Source: Isochrysis galbana (Eukaryota; Haptophyta; Isochrysidales; Isochrysidaceae). Taken from it: a stretch of DNA of 64,000 nucleotides. Location: the NCBI GenBank assembly GCA_018136815.1, contig CM030931.1, forward strand, positions 11,047,072 through 11,111,071, written 5' to 3'. Of this stretch, positions 32,409 through 42,496 are shown piece after piece. A program made the translations under genes and the position numbers. Positions within the stretch are counted from its first letter, which is position 1; each line of letters begins with the position of its first letter. The notes beneath the pieces are model-generated. The model saw only the letters and a program-made list of their open reading frames with translations, ran no database searches and had not been told where the DNA came from.

Positions 32409-33471
32409 ATGCACCCCTCGCTAAAGCGGCCGCGTCCCCCTCTCGCGCCCGGTGGCAGCACTCTCAATATGATCTTGGCCGATGTCACATCGCTGTACTC
32501 ATCGATCAAGCCCAGCTCAAGGCTCGCACATGCCGCGGCCGATGACGCCTACGACGTCGCCGCACTCCAGGGCTTTCGTCGCGAGGGCCTGCAAGGGTTA
32601 CCCGTTCCTCAAGTCCAGACCGAACTTTGCCGCAACATGAGATGCGCGGGCCGCGGCATAAAGCCAGAATTCGAAGAGGATAAGCGACACGGAGACCGCA
32701 TCTGTCTACACTGCGGGGCCACCTCGAGGCTCCAACCTGAGCCAGAGGAGCGCTGCTATGTCCCGAGTGCCGACGACGAGCCAGACGAGAACGAGGAGGC
32801 TCAGCAGCATGGACTGGGTCGAGCACACGGACGTATTTATAAACGCCATCGAGTATCAAATCTCATGATCGCCGATGGCTTTGCCGGGGGCCTGTCAGAC
32901 CTCGGAGAGGAGGAGCAACATCGGCTGATGGCCTACAAGGGCTGGATCGGCTCGTTGACGTCGCACTCCAATTCGGATGGGCACAAAGTGATCTTACCAC
33001 AGGTGAAGGCCAGTGCGCTCAAACTGGCCGAGCAGCTTGTCTGTTCGCAAGTTGAGCATTGTCGCCGATGCGATAAGCCAAGCCGTTCGAATTGTCGGCT
33101 TGCGCACAAGTCAAAGGATACTGCGGTGAGTTACATGACTGTGCTGTTGTCAATGAACACTAGCCTAAAGATCCAATCAGAGTTGAGGGTGCGACAGCAT
33201 GGCAGTATCTTCTGGTTCTATGAAGGCTTGATCTCCATCGCAGTAGCGGCATTCTGCAGTGCTCGGTGCCTGTAAGAACCAATTCATAGAAGTTGCTTGT
33301 CCTGATCCCCACACACTTCAGGTGGTCGCCGTAAGCCTCATCAAGCGTGCAGAGAAAAAGGACACATGGATCAAGGGTGCAGAGAAACAGGACAAATGGG
33401 CTCATACGTTCAAAGAATTAGTGTCCATCTTGCAAGCTGATCCAACAAGCAAAACTGTCAACTTGACCAGG
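32409..33471 (+). CDS. Zinc-ribbon protein, possibly transcription-factor-like (3' end unresolved)
   Basis: Exon 1 (32409-33125, 239 codons) joins exon 2 (33322-33471) across a 196-nt GT-AG intron (GTGAGT to CTTCAG) in phase 0. Residues ~73-102 contain C-x4-C and, 20 residues later, ICLHCGA, a zinc-ribbon-like arrangement reminiscent of TFIIB-type ribbons (which normally have C-x2-C). An acidic linker follows, then a helical region (QVKASALKLAEQLVCSQVEH) and a second Cys cluster (CRRCDKPSRSNC). Exon 2 reads VVAVSLIKRAEKKDTWIKG and ends NLTR at another possible donor. The acceptor I can see after it (33517-33518) leads to a stop in the matching phase, so the remaining exons are unresolved. A TFIIB relationship is only suggested. 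Confidence 0.5.
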
Positions 33472-35083
33472 GTGTGCGCAATATTGAGTTTCCCTTTCTT
33501 CGGATTTTTCATGTGCAGGCCGGATCCTAAAAGTATTCACAGTCACGACTTGCTCGGACATGACCCTTGAACCTCACCCAACCCTTGCTTGGAAGGCGAA
33601 TATTGGAAAAATCACAAGAGCAACTCATGAATTGCTATGCTGCGGCTCTATAAAACGCGAAGTCGACGGTGGCTTTGGGATGTATTTCTGTGCATCCGAT
33701 CCCGATTACAAGCTCAAGGGAGGGCTTGTCACAAATGTCCCTCCGGATGGTGCTGCTGCTGAATGCCATGTTTAGGATGGCACGGGTCAAAACCAATCCA
33801 TGGCTTTCGTTGTGCAGTTGTTGGCGTGCTATGAAGCCCCGCATAAGCTTGGTGCGTCTCCTCTGGGCGCCTTCTTTGTGAGCCAAACACAAGTCGAAAA
33901 TTAACTTTTGTCCTAGGAAGCGCATGATCGTTGTACGTGACCGTCAGATTTTTCTCACTCTATCAACATCACATTTTTACTAGTAGTATATAGATGACTG
34001 TATATTACAATATATAACACTCTTAGTATACAACGCCATCTCCCATCTGCGCACATCTATGTCTAGCTATAGCTAATATGAGTTTACTATTACTACATTG
34101 TACGCCTTTGCCTTTGTGGCGCATACGACAAGTAAACACACAGACTTTCTTTGAACGCAAGTGGCAGACAGTGTAAAGGCCACTGTATATGTGTAAAAGC
34201 AAGAGTCCACGGACCTATAGAAGTAGGTTAGACCGCTGTACACGGCAAGCAAAAAGAGAGATCGATGATGTAGCTGTAGCTGCAATTACCCATGATGTAT
34301 TATGTGGCATTCATCGCTTCCGGTTTTCACTTATGTTCGTCATAAAACCTGTCTAAATTATCATATCTGTAAATGGTTGGGCCATCGCATTGTGTCTCGG
34401 CATGCCCCCTTGCGGCCCCACGGCGGCGCTCCTCGCCTGCTGGTGAAGCTGCGAGAAGAAAGACTGAAGAAACCGAGCCGAAGCACCTGGTTTGGTGCTC
34501 CGGCAGTAAAGGAGTCAACTCCTTACTGCTTACTGCCGAAGCGCCAAAATTGGCGCTCCTACCTCGAAAAGTCTCAACTGCTCCCTACAGCGTCAACCCC
34601 AGCCCCCCAGCCCCAGCTCTCAGGGGAGTCTCAGGGAAATCGCTCGTCTTAGTTAGTTGCAGCTAAAAAGTTCCGTCCTACATTATAGGACCGCGTCCTA
34701 CGATTTCGGTGTATTTGTAGGACCCTGAGCTTGAAAGCCACACAACTTTCGAGAGTGAAGGATTGGGACTTCCCACCAACTGAAGGATAGTCCCAACTCA
34801 GTTTTGAGATCCTTAGCTCCCACTATGGCCAAGGCTGTAGACTTCGTCTTGACCGAGCTTTCGGCTCCAGCGTCAACTGAGTACTTCGGCCATCGGAGGC
34901 CACCGGGTGCGTCGAGAGTTTTGTTTTTGCCCCGCAAGAGGCAAAAGCAGCTAAAACTCTCATTGGGCTTCAAAGCCAAGCTTGGTCCCCACTGAAGGTC
35001 GAAAAGAACCCATGCCAAAGAGCATTTCATCTCCTGGGAGCAAGTTCTAGGGAGCTCATCGTCATGAGCCTCAAATCGTGTCC
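33472..35083. other. Intergenic; A/T-rich part followed by a palindrome-rich segment
   Basis: From 33520 to 33775 a frame is open (ending GAAAECHV) that may belong to the zinc-ribbon gene, but no clean splice join was found. From 33950 to 34370 the DNA is A/T-rich with no gene. From 34470 to 34980 it carries many hairpins, described separately. Confidence 0.5.
34470..34980. repeat. Cluster of short perfect and near-perfect palindromes
   Basis: At least six hairpins follow closely. AGCACC-TGGTTT-GGTGCT is at 34482-34499. A GCAGTAA-GGAG stem with loop TCAA is at 34503-34529. The perfect palindrome AGCGCCAAAATTGGCGCT is at 34540-34557. GTCCTACATTATAGGAC is near 34676. GAGC-TTTCG-GCTC is near 34855. 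A long stem, GAGAGTTTT plus TTTTGCC against GGCAAAA plus AAAACTCTC, is at 34914-34961. The first and third share the frame GAAGC-x-CC...GG-x-GCTCC. Confidence 0.7.
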
Positions 35084-36220
35084 TCAGATGTTTGCGGCAA
35101 TTCGTAGGACAACGCCGTTTTTTGCCGGGAAGGCTTCCGCGGGGAAGGATTCTTGGCTGCAATGCAAGCCCGTGTTAGTTGAGAGACCTTGCTCATGTTG
35201 CAGGTCATCGATGAGTAATCCCACATCGCTATCCTCACCAAACTTCCAAGCACTACCACCATCGATGAAGTGCACTGGTGCGTGAGCCGGGCCCGGTGAT
35301 GCTGACGATACTTGATGAAAAGGAGTGTTGTTGGGCGCTTTGGAATTTGGAATTTTAGTCTCTATATCGACACGTGGTGCACCTGATTTGACATACCGGG
35401 CCACTTCATGCAAGTACCACTTGAAGGCTTTAGCCTCTTGGCTGTACCTGCGCGCACATGGGGGGGGGGGGTGCATGCACGTGCTCTCATCATTGTGTCG
35501 AGAGCACTAATCACTAATGCGACATACATGTCCGTGCGTGCAACATGCATGCACAGGAGACCCAGGATATTGTAAGCAAGGGGTCGTGTGGGTGTGAACT
35601 TACTTTGCTTTTAGTGATTCGACGCTGCGAGCATCGCACCGAGGAAGCTCACCGCTGTCGACCTTGGCCTTGAAGTCCGAGTAAATGTGTGCCCACACTA
35701 GATCGGACTTGCTGTTGGACAAGTCGTCGGATCGCGTCTGGTAGTCGAACTTGAGATGGACGAGGGCAACCACACCCGCCTCACTCATATCACGCGCATT
35801 CTCCACCTTCAACTTCTTTGCCGCCTCCCTTTGTGCCTTGGCCGCCTCCACAGCCGCCGCCTCTGCCTTGAGGATGTTGATGCGCTCGTCGAGCTGACGC
35901 GCTGCCGCCAGATGGTTCGCCTTGCGCTTGTGCAGCGAGGCCTTCTTGCGCTCCTCCTTTTTGCTGCAGCCGCTCGCGGGCAGCTCATCCATCTCCTCCG
36001 ACAGCTTCTTGACAATCTCCTTCTCCTTCTTCAGGTCTGCCATGGCCTTGTCGATCGATGATCGCCGAGCACGGCGCGCAGAATCCTGCGCCTCTCGTCC
36101 GCTTGGCTCGACCAGCGACGAATCGTTGCTCGGGCGCGCGGAGCCATCGCACCAGGGCGAACTGAGTGCCGCCAAGCCTGGCGCCTCCCTCACATCTGAG
36201 TCCAGGTCCTCACAATCCAT
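35084..36220 (-). CDS. Myb/SANT-like DNA-binding-type protein, two exons
   Basis: Exon 1 (36220-35604) and exon 2 (35447-35084) join across a 156-nt intron (GTAAGT to GCGCAG, phase 2), giving 326 residues. The N-terminal third is acidic and Ser-rich. Residues ~55-145 form a basic coiled coil (DKAMADLKKEKEIVKKLSEE and onward). From residue ~150 a trihelix or Myb/SANT-like segment spans the splice site: HLKFDYQTRSDDLSNSKSD, VWAHIYSDF, then ESLKAKYSQEAKAFKWYLHE, with spaced Trp and a KY...L helix. Such domains occur in host regulators and in accessory proteins of Harbinger-type transposons. The C-terminal part is unremarkable. A GT...AG pair 31 nt apart (35187-35157) would change the last ~30 residues, but so short an intron is doubtful. 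The gene is divergent from the SLC35 gene at 37040. Confidence 0.65.
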
Positions 36221-36444
36221 GGGGAATGGGGAACCTCAGTGGCGTCAGTCGCAGCCGGTAGCGACCGGCCAGATTTTCCACAGCGCGAGCGGCAATTTTC
36301 TCGCCAACGAGAGGAGGTTTACCACCCTAGAGTGAGTAAACTTGCCCTGCCAGATTTTATACCAAAATCGCGCGTTTCGCGAATTTTTACTGAATTTTCT
36401 GACTATTGGCAAGGGGTGTTAGAGAGCCAGAGGAGAGGGGGGGG

Positions 36445-36489
<45 letters not shown>

Positions 36490-37039
36490 AAGGAGAGGAG
36501 AAGCGAACACAGAGGAGAGAGAAGAGAGGAGGGATGAGGGATATAAGAGAGGAAAGCTGCGCGGGGTGGGCGGCGGCAAGGGAAGCGGGGGGGGGGGGGG
36601 GGGGGGGTTGAGCAGCAGCGGGTCGGAGTCGTGTACAGTCCATGAACAAATGAACGTCTGTATACTACGTTTGTTCATAGTAGTAGTAGTATGATGTTTC
36701 TCGTGGTCTTGGACACTTATTATCTGAGCACCCCGGAGTAGTGTTTACGGGGATCACGGCGGGCTGATGTTTACCTTTGTTTTCGTATCGATTGCTCTGA
36801 AGCTCCGAACACTGATCTCTTGTTTTGGGAGCTCCTTCACTTCAGTCTCTGGGAAGAGGAAGAAGGGGTAACGGGGGGGGGGGGGGGGGAGGGGGGGGGG
36901 TGCGCGTGGGCGAGGGCGGGGGCGCTCATTCCCAGCAGCGCGTCCTCGACTGGCTCCTTTCTCTCCTCTCTGACTCGCCCCTTCTCGCTCTTTTCCTCTT
37001 GCGCACCAGCACCATCACCGCGACGACTTCCGTCCAGCC
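36221..37039. promoter_or_regulatory. Shared intergenic region between divergent genes
   Basis: This holds both 5' regions of the Myb-like gene (leftward) and the SLC35 transporter (rightward). A (GA)n tract at 36447-36484 and a 21-base G run at 36587-36607 are CT and C tracts on the sense strand of the leftward gene. A 17-base plus 10-base G run at 36873-36900 and a pyrimidine-rich stretch at 36954-37003 precede the rightward start. No TATA box was evident. Promoter function is inferred from position. Confidence 0.5.
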
Positions 37040-38796
37040 ATGTCTATCACCAAGCAGGATGCCGACCGCTCGCCCCTGACCGCCGAGTCCGCAGTCGCAA
37101 TGCTCGCCTTCTCCGCTGCGTCGAGCTCGCTGCTGCTGGTGAACAAGTTGTGCATCCACCTCATTCCCACTCCCTCCTTCATCTCCGCCGCTCAATTCAT
37201 CTTCTGCACTTTGTGCATCGTTTGCCTCAAGGCGGCCAACATCACCGTCGTCGACGACTTCGAGTGGCCGAAGGTGAAGCCGTACCTCTACTACATTCTG
37301 ATGTTCGTTGCGACCATCTACTGCAACATGAAGGTGCGAGTTTGAGCGAGGCTAGCGTCGCCGGTCTCCCAAAGTCGGCAATATTGGCAATAGGACCTCC
37401 CGCGCGGTGGCCTTGCACTTTTAGGGATTTCACCTCGTGTCCCCGCTGGCAATACAGGCTTTGCAGCACTCCAATGTTGAGACCATAATCGTTTTCCGCG
37501 CGTGCTGCCCGCTAGTAGTCTCGCTGCTCGACTATGCATTCCTCGGCCGCGATCTCCCCTCTGCATCCTCAACATTCGCCCTGCTAGTACTGGTCGCCGG
37601 GGCTGCAGGCTATGTCGTGTCGGATGCGGAGTTCCAGTTGAATGGATGGGTCGCCTACTCATGGGTCACCTGCTATTTTTTCATAATATCCATCGAGATG
37701 GCCTATGGCAAGTACATCGTCGGCCCTCATCTGGGCTTTAAGTCAATGTGGGGTCCAACGCTATACACCAATGCACTTTCCATATTACCTATGCTTGCTA
37801 TCGGCTTCTTGACACACGAGCAGAAACGTATCGAGAACATCGTGTGGAGTGTCTCAGCAAGCTCTTTGTTGCTTATCTCATGCGTGATTGGAGTTGCGAT
37901 TTCTTTCACAGGATGGTGAGTTGCACCTTCAGCACACGGAGGCGCCACACCATGTCGATTGACCAACTACTTACGCATTGCTGCATTAACCTGGCGCATA
38001 GCACTGGCACACGGTCCTGGCATAATAGCCCTGAGCTTTCTCATAGCTCATCACCTCTCATCTTGGACCCACCATCGATGGCCCATCTCCCCACATCAGG
38101 TACTGCCGCTCTCTCGTGACCGCAACTTGTTATACCGTACTCGGGGTGGCGAACAAGATGCTTACGGTGTTGGCCAATCTAATGCTTTGGGACAAGCACG
38201 CCTCAGCCGCTGGCATCTTGTCGCTTGTCGTCTGCCTCTTGGGAGCAGCGATGTACAAGCAAGCACCGATGCGGCGAGAGGACTCAAAACCCAGCTGCGT
38301 GCACGTTCTGGTCCGCTCGCCCACGGTGCAGCGCGCAGCAGGTATCGCTGCATTGCTGCTCATAAGCTCGACGGCTGTGTTTGCGCTCACTCACCAATCA
38401 AACGGAGATGCCCAATCAAGCCTCGGTGTATCCACAACGGCCGCGTTGCCACTTGGAATCAAGGGTGGTGCTCACCCTGGTGGCCATCGAGACCCACCGA
38501 CGCGCGCCGTGCACGGCAGCGATGAAGACAGCCACGCAGCTCGTCCACACAACATCGACCACGCTAACAACCCAAAGAAAAATCATAGCCATGTTGCAGC
38601 GCGGGGCGCGACGAGCGGCGGAAGCAAGAGTAGCCCTAAGGCCGGTCATGAAAGTACAAAAAATAGTAGATTGCAGAGAGGTCTGAAGGGAAATCAAACC
38701 CATGCTGCGGGCCAAACCACAATGCGTGGTGGTATGCATGGTGGCGGTATGCGGAGCCGCCGTATGGCAGGCGCTCACCGTGTCGATCACGCCTAG
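37040..38796 (+). CDS. GDP-mannose-type nucleotide-sugar transporter (SLC35/DMT family)
   Basis: Three exons, 37040-37333, 37458-37915 and 38100-38796, give 482 residues. The introns (124 and 184 nt) are GT-AG with phases 0 and 2. The family signature is clear: ALQHSNVETIIVFRA starts exon 2, and exon 3 has GVANKMLTVLANLMLWDKHA. The latter corresponds to the GALNK nucleotide-sugar-binding motif plus the WDKHAS motif of Vrg4/GONST-type Golgi transporters. About ten hydrophobic segments are present. Such proteins exchange cytosolic GDP-mannose (or GDP-fucose) for GMP in the Golgi and supply sugars for glycosylation. After the last core helix (~residue 300) there is an unusual ~170-residue extension. 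It has another hydrophobic stretch (AAGIAALLLISSTAVFAL) and then a His/Gly/Lys-rich tail. The substrate is inferred from family motifs. Confidence 0.9.
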
Positions 38797-39600
38797 GTCA
38801 ATGATGCGTGAAGCGAATCTCAGCTGTGCCATAAGAATGGCAGTCGTCAAAGCGACCGCGTAGTGGAACCTCGCCGCACACCGGATAAGTGTTAATCCAA
38901 GGAAGCGTGAAAGGGAAGTAAGCCATGGCATATTGCGGTGCACTCATCTTCTTCAAAGTGCACACAGTGCGTTGTGCGTATGCGCCCACCGTACGCAACA
39001 CTGTAGGGCGAACGAAAGTCAACAAACGTACAATATACTGTACAATCTACCATCGAGCACAAATGTTGGGGCGGCGGGAGGCGCTGCAACAGTTGCTTGC
39101 CCGTAGGCGGAGTACCCCGGATCCCGGTTTCTCAGAGCCCCGGCAGTGAATCCTCGTGCGAAAAGCGAAAAGGTCGGATCGCGCCCCTTAAAACAAGAAA
39201 ACGCTATAGCTATAGCTATAGCATGGGAGCAAAGCGACTCGACATCACGAGTCACGCGAGAGAAGAATGGAAGGATACAGCTAAGCTGCTATACGCTATA
39301 CAGTAAAAAAAATCTTCTTAAAATTCCCCGCTAAGTGTGCGGCGTGAGGCAGTGTGCTAGTGTACCTCCCTACTACCCAACCTTAACCCTAGTACGTCCT
39401 TATATATAAGCCGATTTTTTGATGTCTGCATGTGGGTTGGCGGGCTCGCTAGCCTTGTTTTTTTAGCTGGGTGGCCTCCACATAGGCAGGATAGAACACC
39501 CCATGCAACATGGGCTCCAGGATTAAGTCTATAGAGGCTTTCCAACAGTGCGAAATCACGGAAAATGCAAAAACGGACAAAATCGGGCAAAAATCTCCAA
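38797..39600. other. Intergenic; repeat E copy
   Basis: At 39303-39400 lies a copy of repeat E, starting with an A tract and TCTTCTTAAAATTCCCCGCT. It matches 43654-43741 in the opposite orientation. A short palindromic word (GTACAATATACTGTAC) lies near 39030. No gene was seen. Confidence 0.5.
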
Positions 39601-40785
39601 CTATTCTCGGAGACACCGGTGGGTGGCAAAGAAGCACGACAAGTGATAATAGCTGCCGATACCATCGCGACAGGCAAAGCACCTATACTGGGGTCGCTTC
39701 GGCTTCTGCACCGCACATTGAGAATACCCACACAGACCCTTTAGCGGGGACACACGCTCGGCTTTCTTGAGCGGACCACGTGACCCGGTGCGGCGGTTCT
39801 TCTCGCTTAGCTCCACCGCAACCTTGCCCATGTCAACCAGCTCGTGTTCGGCGCGCCGCTGCACGTGTTTGGAGGCTGGGCTCAGAAACTCTCCCGAATT
39901 TATCATCATTGCCCCTGCCTGCACAACACACAAGCCTGCGGGCTTGCGCTTCCGAAGTGTGAGTGTGAAGTATCTGCGTTCGTTCGAGAACGTGTGTGGC
40001 CCACTGCAGGCAGAATTCCACCTGTACGCAAAGGCATCGACAGGCCCACGGCAGGTCACAGCCGGCGGCAGGCAAAGTGAGCGGCACAATGCAAGGAAGG
40101 GCGGGAGAGCACAGTGCAGCAAGCACATGGCACGTGCAGGCGTGTGTGTGGTTGTGGTTGCATATACACCTTGGTTCGCTTGCGTCGGTGATCATTCGCA
40201 GGCAGTCCCGCCTTGTATGCCAAGAAGCTCCACACTATAGAACCGTTTGTGAATGCAATGTCAACCGCAAAGAGGATGCCCTTAGTGCCGCTGCGGACGG
40301 TGCGTCGCGTTGCAAGCGCGAGCTTCTTGCGCTGTTGGTCGTGCCCATCTCTGTTGCGCTGCGCCCCTGCACGTTGTAGTGTTGTAGTGCCATATGCTCT
40401 CCGGGGCCCAGACGGAGTGCGAATAATTCTTGGACCCATGCGAGCCTCGGGCGAGGAGGCCACACCTAGTTCCTGAAAAAAAATTCCCGTACGACAGTAT
40501 GAGTTGGGCGTCCTGCCACAAGCACAGCTCATACTCACCTTTGCTGAGCACTGTCCAGGTGAATCTGTTGCATCCGTCAGCCTGTGCCCCATGGGTACAT
40601 GTCGCCTTGCGCTTCTGGCCAGTCGTGTCCGCCGCGCCGCCGTCATCGTCAGCGCCTCCACCCTCCACCGCACTGCCGGCTTCGCATTTCCCCAGCTCGT
40701 CGGCGAGAAGCGCTATGAATCGCCTAAGCAAGCCGATGCGGTTCGCTTGCACAATGGCATTGCTAAATATTCCCTTCTCTCGCAA
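39601..40785 (-). pseudogene. piggyBac-like transposase remnant (C-terminal part)
   Basis: Minus-strand pieces in different frames suggest broken or intron-split coding. Near 40780-40490 the frame reads RIGLLRRFIALLADELGK and then ELCLWQDAQLILSYGNFFS, resembling the W-x-D...V..LS stretch of DDE_Tnp_1_7 transposases. Near 40330-40220 it reads GILFAVDIAFTNGSIVWSFL, resembling the DxA..NA motif of the family's C-terminal half. Near 40015-39601 a last piece ends in a Cys/His-rich finger (LCGYSQC, YRCFAC, YYHLSCFFATHRC), like the zinc finger ending many piggyBac transposases. The order matches the family. No complete frame exists and no terminal repeats were found. This could still be a spliced host gene derived from such a transposase. 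Confidence 0.4.
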
Positions 40786-41401
40786 AAAAAAAACCTTTTA
40801 ATATTCTCGCCTCACCCGTCCCGTGGCCTCCCCCCGGTGCTTTTTCCCGGAGAGTCGCCCGACGTAGGTCGGTCCGCCTCAATGGGTTTTCCCTCATTTT
40901 AACTTGTGGGGAGTTTGAATGGGAGCCGGGGGCCGGGGGCCTGCGAGGGGCGAGGGGGGAGATTTGGAGGGGTGCGTAGGTGTATGTATCCGTGGCAACA
41001 GCACGCGCCAAGGTGTACGGGCAGGTGCGCTGAGGGCTGTCGTGTTGGTACCGGGCTACTGGGAGTAGTGGTACTAATGCTCAGTTGTTTTAGAAGTTAG
41101 AATAGTGTTTGACCGCCCTATCCCTATCTACTATCTAACTATCTACTAGATTAAGATTATCTACATCTACATCTACCCCACGAATATCCATGGCGTCGGT
41201 GAGTGACTCCCCCCGCCTTGTCCGGCCCATGGAAGTCATGGGAGCATCGCGCGCGTGGGTGAATCGAAGCAGTGAATGTCGGGCGAATCACCATAACAAA
41301 CGCGGAGGTTCCGCGTCGGCCGATCTCCGGCTGTCGGCCTGCTCGCAATGGCTGCTAGCTCGCGTGTGAACATACAAGTGTGAAGATGCGCTGCGGGCGC
41401 C
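40786..41401. other. Intergenic; repeats F and G
   Basis: At 40787 an A-run is followed by CCTTTTAATATTCTCGCC, a word related to one inside the 31217-31469 element and to 51010. At 41012-41096 lies repeat F, matching 50897-50988 inverted (both contain GTGTACGGGCAGGTGCG in one sense). At 41190-41345 lies repeat G (minus sense), matching 48228-48370. Confidence 0.55.
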
Positions 41402-42496
41402 ATGTCGCTCGCGCCGCTCAGCCGTGCTGCCCTTCTGCTCTTCTTCCTCGCACTGGTGCTTACAGTGGCGCGGACGCCCTCGATGTTCAGCGGGCGTTTT
41501 GCACGTACGCATAGGCTCACTGGGCTCTCTCTCCTCCTTTGGCTCGTGACGGGCGCTGTGCTGCTTGTGCACACCAACATCTCGACCAGTGGCTGGGTAG
41601 CGTACGACCTCGTGCTCGGTCTGCTGGGCTCGGCAGCGACATTCAGCGCGGCAGCGGACTTCCGGGTCGCACATGCACGTGTCTCGAATCTTGGCTCGGG
41701 TACACTTGACGAAGCGGCAACCGTCACCCACTCGGAGATGCTAGAACATGGGTTTTACCAACTGCTGAACCTTGTACAGATCCTCTCCTTGCACGCGTTG
41801 GGCACTAACGCTCTCGCACAAAGCCTTGGGTTGCGAGCTTTCGTCCTCGTCGCAGCGACAGCCCCGTGGCTGTTTCGCGGCCGCTTCCCCGTCAATCGCT
41901 TCTCTGATAACTACACTCGTGGGCAGGACTCGTCATCCCTAGTCGCCCGGTGAGGCAGCTTGCCTAGTGAAGCAAGCCCCTGCCCTCTCGGCGATTTTCA
42001 GCAACGATTCGCTTGACAGAAACGCCACTTCGCCCACAAAAATCAGTTCCCGACCTTGTGACTGTGCAGGATGTACTTAATTAAGAAGATGCAATACCTG
42101 TTGTACAAGCATGCGCTATTGCATGGTTTGAATGCCTCTGTTGCTGCTACGGTAGGTGGTGCCCCCCTTGCCTCCTCAACCTCCTTTCGGGTGTACTGGC
42201 TCTGCCTCAACACTTCTTACGTGATGGAGTTTTTCTTGCAAACACTAGTGAAGAAGGGCTACATGCTTCAGGAAAGTATGTTACTGCTACAGGCCTTATT
42301 GATGGGAGCGTCCTCAATGGTTGCTGGCGAGGTGGTCTGGAAGTTTACCAGCCCTGTTGCAGCAGTTGTTTCTTTGCTCTTAAATCTGAGCCGCAGAGGT
42401 CACGAGCTCTCCAACACCGCAATTACATTTGCGAGCGCCGTCGCGCTTATGGAAGCGGAGAAGCGAGGTTGGGCGGCTGGTTGGACAGCTCGATAG
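41402..42496 (+). CDS. Multi-pass membrane protein of unknown function
   Basis: Exons 41402-41949 and 42070-42496 join across a 120-nt GT-AG intron (GTGAGG to GTGCAG, phase 2), giving 324 residues. Hydrophobic segments suggest six to eight membrane spans, including ALLLFFLALVLTVA near the start, LTGLSLLLWLVTGAVLLV, WVAYDLVLGLLGSAATF, a pair around FYQLLNLVQILSLHALG, and in exon 2 LLLQALLMGASSMVAGEVVW. The loop THSEMLEHGFYQLLN carries His and Glu that look conserved in style. There is no signal for transporter, receptor or enzyme families that I recognise. The short gap to the repeat-G copy upstream (about 60 bases) suggests the promoter may lie in or next to that repeat. Confidence 0.65.
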
